Assembly: GCA_902791215.1 (NCBI GenBank)
Contig: CADAUZ010000020.1
Location: 1 to 47,295, forward strand
Source: Oscillospiraceae bacterium
GTDB taxonomy: Bacteria > Bacillota > Clostridia > Oscillospirales > Oscillospiraceae
Length of the DNA: 47,295 nt
Direction of reading: 5' to 3'
Numbering within the stretch: the stretch's first letter is position 1; every line of letters starts with the position of its first letter. The notes under the pieces are model-generated. The model did no database searches and was not told the DNA's origin. It saw nothing but the letters and a program-made list of their open reading frames with translations. The translations under genes were made by a program, and so were the position numbers. This document shows positions 17,458-24,887 of this stretch, piece by piece.

Positions 17458-18912
17458 TCAAGGCCGCTCTTTTCTCTTTTCCAGAAAGTCCCTGACGATC
17501 TCGCGCTCATCCATGTGGTGCTTCTCGTGCCCGATGATCTGATAATCCTCATGGCCCTTGCCGGCAAGCAATATTACATCACCGGAGCGTGCGTTGTCAA
17601 TAGCCCAGCAGATGGCTTCGGGCCTGTCACAGATCATTTTGTACGGTTTTTGCGAATTTTCAAGCCCCGGAAGGATCTCATTGATGATGTCCATGGGCTC
17701 CTCGGTACGGGGGTTGTCGCTGGTGACGATGACGAGGTCGGCGTTCTCGGCGGCAACTCTGCCCATGATGGGCCGCTTGCCGCGGTCCCGGTCCCCGCCG
17801 CAGCCGAAGAGGACGATGAGCCTGCCGCGTGTCACCGGGCGCAGGGCCTTGAGGGCCTTTTCCAGGGCGTCCGGCTTGTGGGAGTAGTCGATGATGACGG
17901 AGTAGTCCCCGTCTGTGGGGACGGGCTCCATGCGGCCCTTGACGCCGCTTGCGCTGCTGATGCCGTCGGCGGTTGCTTTCAGACTCATGCCGAGGGAGAG
18001 GCAGGCCGCCATGACGCCGAGGGCGTTATAGACCGAGAACATGCCGGGGATGGCAAGCTTTACGGGGACGCTCTCGCCGTTATACGCTGCAGTGAACGAT
18101 ACGCCGCCTGCGCTGAGGGAGATGTCGGACGCTTTCAGTTCCGCGTCCTGCTGCGTTGAATAGCGCAGCATAGGGCAGCGCTCCCCTTCCATCATGAACG
18201 CGCCGCGCTCGTCGTCGATGTTGACCCAGCCGGTTTTGCACTGGGAAAAGAGCTTCTTCTTGGCCGCCGCGTAGGCGTCCATGGTGCCGTGCAGGTCCAG
18301 GTGGTCCTGGGAGAGATTGGTGAACACCGCCACGTCGTAGTCGATGCCAGCCACGCGCCTGAGCTCCAGCGAGTGGGACGAGACCTCCATCACCACATGG
18401 GTACAGCCCTCGTCCGCCATCTGTTTAAAAAGCTGATGCAGCTCCAGGCTCTCGGGAGTGGTGTGCTCGGTGTGCAGAAGGCGGTCGCCGATCATGTTGC
18501 CGTTTGTGCCGATGAGGCCCACCTTGGCGCCGAGCTCCGCTTCCAGCACATGCTTGAGGATATAGGTGGAGCTGGTCTTGCCGCTGGTGCCGGTGAAGCC
18601 CACCACCTTCATGCGGGCGGCCGGATTGCCGTAAAACTCCCGGCTTGCGATGGCCAGCCCATAACGGCAGTCGCTCACCTTAACGTAGGGTGTGCCGTCC
18701 GTGGGCGCGTCCTCGCACAGTACCGCCGCCGCGCCGTTCTGCACGGCCTTCGGGATGAAGCGGTGCCCGTCGGCCTCAAAGCCCTTGATGGCGACAAAGA
18801 GGTCGCCAGGCTTCGTTTTGCGGGAATCGTAGCTGATGCCGCTGATCTCCAGCTCCGGATCGGCGGTACTTTCCAATATGTCGATATGTTCGAGAAGCTG
18901 CGCAAGCTTCAT
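17458..18912 (-). CDS. murE: UDP-MurNAc-L-Ala-D-Glu--meso-DAP ligase MurE
   Basis: Adds the third amino acid to the peptidoglycan stem peptide using ATP. The P-loop is GFTGTSGKTSSTYI, and the Lys carbamylation and binding region includes DHLDLHGTMDAYAAAKKKLF. The substrate motif reads SDNPRTEEP; DNPR is characteristic of meso-diaminopimelate enzymes rather than lysine ones, so the wall is predicted to be DAP type. Length 484 is normal. It sits between the PBP gene and mraY in the dcw operon. Confidence 0.95.
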   Translation of the reverse strand: MKLAQLLEHIDILESTADPELEISGISYDSRKTKPGDLFVAIKGFEADGHRFIPKAVQNGAAAVLCEDAPTDGTPYVKVSDCRYGLAIASREFYGNPAARMKVVGFTGTSGKTSSTYILKHVLEAELGAKVGLIGTNGNMIGDRLLHTEHTTPESLELHQLFKQMADEGCTHVVMEVSSHSLELRRVAGIDYDVAVFTNLSQDHLDLHGTMDAYAAAKKKLFSQCKTGWVNIDDERGAFMMEGERCPMLRYSTQQDAELKASDISLSAGGVSFTAAYNGESVPVKLAIPGMFSVYNALGVMAACLSLGMSLKATADGISSASGVKGRMEPVPTDGDYSVIIDYSHKPDALEKALKALRPVTRGRLIVLFGCGGDRDRGKRPIMGRVAAENADLVIVTSDNPRTEEPMDIINEILPGLENSQKPYKMICDRPEAICWAIDNARSGDVILLAGKGHEDYQIIGHEKHHMDEREIVRDFLEKRKERP

Positions 18913-18932
18913 GATGTGTCCCTCCGAAATTG

Positions 18933-21242
18933 TTAATATCTCCCCAGCAGCTCCTCGCCGCTGTCGATGAGCGTGACCTCCACGACTGTGCCGTGGGGAA
19001 GCTCTGTCCCCGCGGGCAGGCTCTGGCTGCTGACGGTCTGGCGCTCAGGATCGGTGACGCTGCTCATTGTGGTGAGGTAGAGGCCGTAATAAGAGAGCGT
19101 ATCGCGCGCCTGATCGAGGTCCATACCCGTGAGGTCTGGCAGGGTCTCCAGATCCGGGGAGACGGGCGCGTCAAAGTACAGAATGATCTCCGTCCCGGCG
19201 GCAATGCTCGTGCCGGGGGCCGGGAGCTGCGCGGTGACGGTGCTCCCCTCTCCGCGCGTGCGAAAGCGCAGTTCCGCGGCTTTGAGCTTTTCCGAAGCCT
19301 CGGGCAGGTCGAGGCCCACACAGGCGGGCATTTCGGTCATGGCGCTGTCTTCGCGCTCCGGCTCCACGCCGAGATAGGGCAGGATATCGGCCATCATGCG
19401 CCCCACGACCGGGGCCGCCATCTGGCCGCCGCTGATGTAAATGCCGGATTTGTCCGACGGGGTGTCGAGGAAAACCAGCACGGCGATCTTCGGATCGTCC
19501 GCCGGGGCAAAGCCGATGAAGGAGACGATGTACTCCTTCTGTCCGGTGCGGGCCTCAAGACTCACCTTCTCGCTGGTGCCGGTCTTGCCGCCGATGCGGT
19601 AGCCGGGAACGGCGGCGTTGCGCCCGGTGCCGTCCGTCGGGTCGCCCACCACCTGCTCGAGGATCTGGCGCACCTTTTGACTGGTGCTCTCGCTGATGAC
19701 GCGGCGCACAAGCTTGGGCTCGTGCTCGAAGCTGACGCTCCCGTCCGGGGCAAGCAGACGCTGCACCACATAGGGCTCCATGAGCCTGCCGCCGTTTACG
19801 CAGGCGCTGACGGCGGTGATGAGCTGCAAAGGCGTGATGGTGAAGGTCTGGCCGAAGGACGCCGCCGCAAGCTGCGACAGGTTCTTCTTCGAGCAGAAGG
19901 TGTTCCTGCTCCACCAGATGCTGCCGCTCTCGCCCGAGAGGTCAATGCCCGTGCGGGCGGTGAGGTTTGCGTCCGGGTCCTCCGAGAGTTTTAAGAAGCC
20001 GAAGGCCTCGCAGTAGTCGTAAAAGCGCTCTGCGCCGACGCGCAGGCCGATGTTGACAAAGGCAACGTTGCAGGAGTGCTGCACCGCCTGGGTGAGGGTC
20101 TGGCTGCCGTGACCGCCGCTTTTCCAGCAGCGAATCGGCGTGCCGCGCCCCGTGACCATGGTGCTGCCGCCGCAGTAGAAGGCGTCGCCGGGGCTGACTT
20201 TCCCCTCCTCCAGCGCCATCGAAAGCGTGATGATCTTGAAGGTGGAGCCGGGCTCATAGGTGTCGGACAGGGCTTTGTTTCGCCACTGTCGTGCCTGAGC
20301 ATCACGAAGAAGCGCTGCGGCCTCCTCCTTCGTCGCGGCGCTGTCGATTATGGCCTGGGCCTCCGGGCTGACCGCGAGGAAGTCGTTGGGGTCATAGTCC
20401 CCCAGGGATGCCATGGCGAGGATGGCCCCGGTGTTCACATCCATGGCGATGGCCCCCGCGCCGTTTAAGGCGTCGTAGTCCAGCACCGCCTGGCGGAGGT
20501 GCTTTTCCACATAGTACTGGATGCTCGCGTCGATGGTGGTCACAAGGTCGCAGCCGTCCTCGCCGGGGCGGTACTCCTCGTAGCGCCTTAAGAGCATTTC
20601 CCCGCCGTAGGCGTTGGTGGCACGAAGGCTCCTGCCGGCGGTGCCGGAGAGGGCGTCATCGTAGCGCGCTTCTATGCCCTCGAGCCCGTAGTTGTCGGTG
20701 CCGACAAAGCCCAGCAGGTGGCAGGCGAGCCGCCCGTTCGGGTAGTAACGCTTGGTGTCGGTCTCAAGGCGCACGCCGCTGATTTTGTTTTCGGCCTTGA
20801 AGCGGCGGATCGCGTCCGCCTTGTCGCTTTCGATCTTGCGGGCGACAGTGACATACCAACTGCCCCGCCGCCCGGTTTTTTCATAGATATCCTGATAATC
20901 AAGCCCCAAAATTCCGGACAGCTCCCGCGCGATGAGGGCGCGGTCCTCGCCGTTTGCCTCGATCTCGGCGGGGCTTACATAGACGTTGTCCACCGAGGCG
21001 CTGACCGCGAGCAGGTTCCCGCTGCGGTCGTAGATGACGCCGCGCGCCGCCGTGCCCGGGGCCTCCCTGAGCTGCTGGGAGATGGCGAGCTGCTCATAAA
21101 AGCCGTGGTCCGTGATCTGAAGCTTGTATAGCCTTGCCAGCAGCACTGCCAGCGACAGCATGCCGAACACCGCCGCCAGAAACGCGCACCGCCTGAGCAT
21201 CTGCCGCCCGGCGAGAACCGGGGTTTGGGTCTGTGCTGCCAT
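18933..21242 (-). CDS. Class B penicillin-binding protein with PASTA domains (FtsI/SpoVD-like)
   Basis: Septal transpeptidase that crosslinks peptidoglycan outside the membrane. One hydrophobic segment near residues 25-45 anchors it. The PBP dimerisation domain follows, then the transpeptidase domain with the nucleophile motif GSTFKIIT (about residue 331), SCN in VQHSCNVAFVN, and GGKTGTSEKV (about 550). Two PASTA domains end the protein. The start is set at 21242, where GGAGG lies 8 nt upstream; a longer frame to 21263 overlaps that site. Only one such PBP is in the cluster, although many spore formers have separate division (pbpB) and spore (spoVD) genes here, so it may serve both. Confidence 0.93.
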   Translation of the reverse strand: MAAQTQTPVLAGRQMLRRCAFLAAVFGMLSLAVLLARLYKLQITDHGFYEQLAISQQLREAPGTAARGVIYDRSGNLLAVSASVDNVYVSPAEIEANGEDRALIARELSGILGLDYQDIYEKTGRRGSWYVTVARKIESDKADAIRRFKAENKISGVRLETDTKRYYPNGRLACHLLGFVGTDNYGLEGIEARYDDALSGTAGRSLRATNAYGGEMLLRRYEEYRPGEDGCDLVTTIDASIQYYVEKHLRQAVLDYDALNGAGAIAMDVNTGAILAMASLGDYDPNDFLAVSPEAQAIIDSAATKEEAAALLRDAQARQWRNKALSDTYEPGSTFKIITLSMALEEGKVSPGDAFYCGGSTMVTGRGTPIRCWKSGGHGSQTLTQAVQHSCNVAFVNIGLRVGAERFYDYCEAFGFLKLSEDPDANLTARTGIDLSGESGSIWWSRNTFCSKKNLSQLAAASFGQTFTITPLQLITAVSACVNGGRLMEPYVVQRLLAPDGSVSFEHEPKLVRRVISESTSQKVRQILEQVVGDPTDGTGRNAAVPGYRIGGKTGTSEKVSLEARTGQKEYIVSFIGFAPADDPKIAVLVFLDTPSDKSGIYISGGQMAAPVVGRMMADILPYLGVEPEREDSAMTEMPACVGLDLPEASEKLKAAELRFRTRGEGSTVTAQLPAPGTSIAAGTEIILYFDAPVSPDLETLPDLTGMDLDQARDTLSYYGLYLTTMSSVTDPERQTVSSQSLPAGTELPHGTVVEVTLIDSGEELLGRY

Positions 21243-21296
21243 ATCTACCGCCTCCGAAAACAAGCTTGTAATCAGCTTATTCGGCGGCTTGTTTCT

Positions 21297-21578
21297 TTAT
21301 CCCAGGTAATCAATCTCCACGATCTGTCCCGGCTCGGGGCGGCGCATGCCGAGCTCCTGCGTGGCTCTGCGCTCAAGCTCCGATAAATCCAGGGCCGAGG
21401 CGGTTTTGATCTGCAATTGTATCTGTTCGTTTTCTGCGCGCGTAATCGCTGCTTCCAGCTCCGCGATGCGGCTCTGCGTTCTCACGAGCCGGATGTGGGT
21501 AAAGAGCGTCATCACCAGAAGCAGGGCCGAAAAGCCCAGGCAGATCACGCGAAAGGCCAGTGCGGAGGCTCTTCTCAT
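21297..21578 (-). CDS. ftsL: Cell division protein FtsL
   Basis: A 93-residue bitopic protein of the FtsQLB complex. A short basic N-terminus (MRRAS) is followed by a membrane segment (VICLGFSALLLVMTLF) and a leucine-zipper-like coiled coil (RIAELEAAITRAENEQIQL). It ends with the ELGMRRPEPGQIVEI pattern typical of Firmicutes FtsL. Its ATG overlaps the rsmH stop (ATGA, 21575-21578), which fixes the start; the longer open frame upstream is the shadow of rsmH. Called by position and topology, since FtsL diverges strongly in sequence. Confidence 0.88.
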   Translation of the reverse strand: MRRASALAFRVICLGFSALLLVMTLFTHIRLVRTQSRIAELEAAITRAENEQIQLQIKTASALDLSELERRATQELGMRRPEPGQIVEIDYLG

Positions 21579-22528
21579 ACGCGCTCGGCCACCCGGAGCT
21601 TGGCGCTTCTCGCGCGGGGATTGCGGGCGATCTCCTCCTCCGTCGGGAGGATCGGCTTGCGGCTGACGGACTTGAGCGTCTGTTTGAAACCGCAGGTGCA
21701 CACCGGGGCCTCGCGCGGGCAGGTGCAGCCGTGCTCCCGCGCCTGGATGCCGGATTTGACGATCCGGTCCTCCAGCGAGTGGAAGGAGATGACGCAGAGT
21801 CTTCCGCCCTTATTCAGCTTGTCCGGCGCTGTCTCCATCATGGAGGCGATGGCCCCCAGCTCGTCGTTGACCGCGATGCGGATGGCCTGGAAGGTCCGCT
21901 TGGCCGGGTGCTGCTTTTCCCGCAGGGCGGCGGCTGGCATGGCGGAGCGGATGATGTCCACCAGCTCCTGGGTGGTCTCGATGGGCTTTTCCGCGCGGTG
22001 CTTCAGGATGGCGGCGGTGATGCGCCGCGCATAGCGCTCCTCGCCGTAGTCCCACAAAATACGGTTGAGGCGGTTTTCCTCCCAGGTGTTCACCACCTCA
22101 TAGGCCGAAAGGCCCCCGCTTTGGTCCATGCGCATGTCGAGCGGCGCCTGCACCATATAGGAAAAGCCTCGCTCGGCCTCGTCGAGCTGGGGCGAGGACA
22201 CGCCCAGATCGAAGAGCATTCCGTCCACCCCCTCGATGCCGAGGGAATCGAGGATGGAAGCCGCGTCCGAGAAGTTGCCGTGGACAAGCGTTACCTTGTC
22301 CCCAAAGGGCGCAAGACGCCTTCCGGCTCTCTCAATGGCCGTCTCGTCTCTGTCGATGCAGACAAGGCGTCCCGTGGAGAGCCGGGAGGCGATCTCGAAG
22401 GAATGGCCGCCCATTCCCAGCGTGCCGTCGAGATAGGTCCCGTCCGGCTTGATATTCAGGTTTTCTATACATTCGTCCAGCAGGACGGAGATATGTTTCG
22501 GGGTCTGCTCTATGCTGTCAATGGTCAA
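21575..22528 (-). CDS. rsmH: 16S rRNA (cytosine-1402-N4)-methyltransferase RsmH
   Basis: SAM-dependent enzyme that N4-methylates C1402 in the 16S decoding site. The 317-residue protein begins HISVLLDECIENLNI and carries the SAM motif YLDGTLGMGGHSFEI, the catalytic-region LFDLGVSSPQLDEAERGFSY, and the C-terminal FHSLEDRIVK and NPRARSAKLRVAER. It overlaps mraZ upstream by 4 nt and ftsL downstream by 4 nt, so the first three genes of the dcw operon are translationally coupled. Confidence 0.97.
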   Translation of the reverse strand: MTIDSIEQTPKHISVLLDECIENLNIKPDGTYLDGTLGMGGHSFEIASRLSTGRLVCIDRDETAIERAGRRLAPFGDKVTLVHGNFSDAASILDSLGIEGVDGMLFDLGVSSPQLDEAERGFSYMVQAPLDMRMDQSGGLSAYEVVNTWEENRLNRILWDYGEERYARRITAAILKHRAEKPIETTQELVDIIRSAMPAAALREKQHPAKRTFQAIRIAVNDELGAIASMMETAPDKLNKGGRLCVISFHSLEDRIVKSGIQAREHGCTCPREAPVCTCGFKQTLKSVSRKPILPTEEEIARNPRARSAKLRVAERV

Positions 22529-22941
22529 AACTCCAGCTCCTCCATGACCGCCGCGATATTCTCCGGCGTCGTCTCAAGGGCGTAGACCGCGCTCCACGCT
22601 TCGCTGTCCCAGAGCTCGGCATGGTTGTTGCAGCCCACCACCGTCACGTTCTTGGTAAAGCCCGCGTATTCGCGCAGGTTCATCGGGATGAGGGCGCGGC
22701 CCTGGCTGTCGAGCTCGCAGCGGGCGGCGTGGGCAAAGAGCGGGCGCATCTTGCGCTGCTTGACATAGGGCATGGCGCTGACACGCTCGGACAGCGCCTG
22801 CCAGCTCTCGCTGCTGTAGGCGCACAGGCAGCGATCCATGGAGATCGTGATAAAAAAGACCTCGCCCAGCTCATCCCTGAGCTTGGCGGGTATGAACAAG
22901 CGCCCCTTGCTGTCAAGAGAGTGCTGATATTCCCCTGTCAT
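22525..22941 (-). CDS. mraZ: Transcriptional regulator MraZ
   Basis: AbrB-like DNA-binding protein that controls the dcw operon. Two copies of the MraZ fold are seen: GEYQHSLDSKGRLFIPAKLR at the N-terminus and CELDSQGRALIPMNLREYAG in the second half, each with the DxKGR/DxxGR signature. The start is set at 22941 (MTGEYQH), 9 nt after GGGGG; an ATG at 22947 is also possible. Upstream frames run through the operator. It heads the operon, and three operator boxes lie just upstream of it (22972-22996), so autoregulation is expected. Confidence 0.95.
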   Translation of the reverse strand: MTGEYQHSLDSKGRLFIPAKLRDELGEVFFITISMDRCLCAYSSESWQALSERVSAMPYVKQRKMRPLFAHAARCELDSQGRALIPMNLREYAGFTKNVTVVGCNNHAELWDSEAWSAVYALETTPENIAAVMEELEF

Positions 22942-22971
22942 CTCCATTCGCCCCCTTAGCGTGGGTTTATG

Positions 22972-23036
22972 ACCCATTTTGCCCCACTTTCATCCACTTC
23001 GATTTTTATTATATGTGGCCCTACTGGAAAAAGCAA
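22972..23036 (-). promoter_or_regulatory. dcw operon promoter with three MraZ boxes
   Basis: Minus strand -35 TTGCTT (23031-23036), 17-nt spacer, perfect -10 TATAAT (23008-23013). Just downstream lie TGGAT (22992-22996), TGGGG (22982-22986) and TGGGT (22972-22976), starting exactly 10 bp apart. This matches the TGGGN direct repeats separated by 5 nt known as the MraZ binding site in E. coli and Mycoplasma. Their place between the start point and mraZ suits repression. Confidence 0.85.
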
Positions 23037-23088
23037 GAGAAACTTTTTGTTATATTTTGACTTTTTCTTGCACTTTTTAAAGCAAAAA

Positions 23089-23123
23089 GTTCCCGCCCAA
23101 GTTCTTGCGTTTTGGGTGGGAAC
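23089..23123 (-). terminator. Terminator downstream of the coaD-coiled-coil operon
   Basis: Stem GTTCCCGCCCAA / TTGGGTGGGAAC (one G-T pair) with an 11-nt loop; on the minus strand it is followed by TTTTT. It separates this operon from the dcw promoter. Confidence 0.8.
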
Positions 23124-23167
23124 GATGGCTATATCTTGTATTACGAATCAGATGATACCGGCGTCAG

Positions 23168-23209
23168 CTTCACTTTTCACTCTTCACTTTTCACTCTTCA
23201 CTTTTCATT
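23168..23209. repeat. Three tandem 14-bp repeats
   Basis: CTTCACTTTTCACT at 23168-23181 and 23182-23195, then CTTCACTTTTCATT at 23196-23209. It lies in the 3' UTR just after the coiled-coil gene stop. Reads as (GTGAAAAGTGAAGA)n on the minus strand. Confidence 0.9.
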
Positions 23210-23214
23210 CAAGC

Positions 23215-23859
23215 TTATTCGCTCTCGCGCTCGATGCGCTGGATCTTGGGCGAAACCGGGTCGGGCTTGCCCTGGGGCGCCGGCTGTTCACGGCGCGGGG
23301 GCTGTTGGCGCTGGGGGGTGGCCTGCTTGACCGGGGTGCCGGTCTGCCTCGCGCTCTGGGGCGCGGCCTGGGCTTGAACCTCCTGCTGGCGGGCGATGCC
23401 GCCGCCAAGGGCCTGGAAGGACTCGTGCGCGCCGCGTATGGTGTTCAGCGCCTCGCTCATGCTCTGCTCGGTCTGGCGCATGAGATCGTCCACATACTCG
23501 CTTGCAACGCGCCGGAGCTCCTTGGACTTGGCGTCCGCCGCCGCGATCATCTCGCTGCTGCGCGCTCTGGCTACGCGCACGACCTCCTGCTCCTCGATCA
23601 TCTGGTGGGCCTGCTCCTCGGCGTTCTTGCGCAGGGCCTCGGCCTCGCGCTTGGCGTTGCCGATGAATTCATCGCGCGCGGAGACAAGGCGCTGGGCCTC
23701 GGCAATGGCGGTGGGCAGGCTGTTTTTGATCTCATTGATGATCTCGATGGCCTTTTCCCGCTCGATGATGCACTTGTCGTTGCCGAGCGGCACGCTCCAC
23801 GCCTCGGTGACCATGCCGTATAAAATGTCCAGCAATTCGATGATGTCATTGTTGGCCAT
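23215..23859 (-). CDS. Coiled-coil protein, ATP synthase B-subunit/DivIVA-like
   Basis: A 214-residue protein that I do not assign to a function. Residues about 30-150 are strongly helical with heptads (IEIINEIKNSLPTAIAEAQ, AEALRKNAEEQAHQMIEEQE), like F-type ATPase b subunits or DivIVA coiled coils. The C-terminal 60 residues are disordered, rich in Gln, Pro and Arg. It starts 3 nt after the coaD stop, so it is in the same transcript. Proteins like this commonly sit next to coaD in Clostridia. A scaffold or division role is only a guess. Confidence 0.75.
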   Translation of the reverse strand: MANNDIIELLDILYGMVTEAWSVPLGNDKCIIEREKAIEIINEIKNSLPTAIAEAQRLVSARDEFIGNAKREAEALRKNAEEQAHQMIEEQEVVRVARARSSEMIAAADAKSKELRRVASEYVDDLMRQTEQSMSEALNTIRGAHESFQALGGGIARQQEVQAQAAPQSARQTGTPVKQATPQRQQPPRREQPAPQGKPDPVSPKIQRIERESE

Positions 23860-23862
23860 AGC

Positions 23863-24348
23863 TTATCTCCTTTTTGCTTTCTCTTCTATCAGGCCGATGA
23901 TCTCCTCCGGCACCAGGCCGTGCAGGTCCGAGCCGTAGTGGGCAAGCTCCCGCACGATGGAGGAGCTTAAAAACGTATAGCGCTGATCCGCCGTGAGAAA
24001 CATGGTCTCCAGTTCCGGATTGAGGCGCTTGTTGATGGAGTCCATCTGAAACTCATAATCAAAATCGGACGCTGCGCGCAGGCCCTTGATGAGCACCGCG
24101 CCCTCAAAGCGTCTGGCAAATTCCGCAAGCAGCCCGGTGTTGACCTCCACGCTCACATTCGGGATGCTGGCGATGGCGAGCTTCACCATCTCCACTTTCT
24201 CCTCCACCGTGAACATGGGGTGGGTCTTGGTGGCGTTGGCCGCGACGCATACCACTACGTGGTCAAAGATCTGCGCGGCCCGCTCGATAATGTTCAGGTG
24301 CCCGAGCGTGATAGGATCAAAGCTGCCGGGGCAGATCGCGGTTTTCAT
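23863..24348 (-). CDS. coaD: Phosphopantetheine adenylyltransferase CoaD
   Basis: Converts 4'-phosphopantetheine and ATP to dephospho-CoA. The 161-residue nucleotidyltransferase begins AICPGSFDPITLGHLNII, with the T/HxGH-type site (TLGH), and has the C-terminal FLSSSIVRELA motif (SSxVR) that contacts ATP. Length is typical. Its start overlaps the rsmD stop by 4 nt, and the pairing rsmD-coaD is widely conserved. Confidence 0.97.
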   Translation of the reverse strand: MKTAICPGSFDPITLGHLNIIERAAQIFDHVVVCVAANATKTHPMFTVEEKVEMVKLAIASIPNVSVEVNTGLLAEFARRFEGAVLIKGLRAASDFDYEFQMDSINKRLNPELETMFLTADQRYTFLSSSIVRELAHYGSDLHGLVPEEIIGLIEEKAKRR

Positions 24349-24887
24349 GCGGGACTCTCCTTGCTGTAAAGACTGAGCTTGACCTTGCCGTAGCGGTACT
24401 CCTTACGCTTACAATAAGGGGCCTGCATGTCCGGCGTTTCGGTCTCCCATCGTGATTCGCATAATATTATACCACCTTCCGACAGGATGTCAATTGAATT
24501 GATCTTTTCGAGGACCGGTTTATAAAGCCCCGCGTCGTAGGGCGGGTCGACGAAGATGAGATCGAACTTGCCGCAGGCGCTGAGGTACGAAAGCGCGTCC
24601 TGCTGCAAAACCGGGGCGGAAAAGCCGCAGGCCTTGAGGTTTTCTTTGATGATCTTCACGGCGTCGCGGTTCTGGTCGATGAACACGACCTCCTTTGCCC
24701 CGCGGCTTAAGCACTCGATGCCGAGCTGGCCCGTGCCCGCGAAGAGGTCCAGCACCCGCCGGCCCTCGATGTCGAATTGCAGGATGTTGAAAACCGACTC
24801 CTTGACGTTGTCGGTGGTGGGGCGGATGTCCATGCCCTCGGGTGTTTTCAGTCTGCGTCCGCGGGCTGTTCCGGTGATGACTCGCAT
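24345..24887 (-). CDS. rsmD: 16S rRNA (guanine-966-N2)-methyltransferase RsmD
   Basis: SAM-dependent methyltransferase acting on G966 of 16S rRNA. The 180-residue protein starts RVITGTARGRRLKTPEG and has the substrate-binding RPTTDNVKESVFNIL, the SAM loop LDLFAGTGQLGIE and the catalytic DPPY in LIFVDPPYDAGLY. It overlaps the end of uvrC by 40 nt; a GGAGGAAGAG site inside uvrC supports the ATG at 24887. Co-transcribed with coaD. Confidence 0.95.
   Translation of the reverse strand: MRVITGTARGRRLKTPEGMDIRPTTDNVKESVFNILQFDIEGRRVLDLFAGTGQLGIECLSRGAKEVVFIDQNRDAVKIIKENLKACGFSAPVLQQDALSYLSACGKFDLIFVDPPYDAGLYKPVLEKINSIDILSEGGIILCESRWETETPDMQAPYCKRKEYRYGKVKLSLYSKESPA

Noticed and set aside
16549-18159. 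Long plus-strand open frame of 536 codons opposite mraY and murE
   Set aside because: It is the antisense shadow of two clear genes in GC-rich DNA; the protein is His/Asp/Glu-rich with no family pattern.
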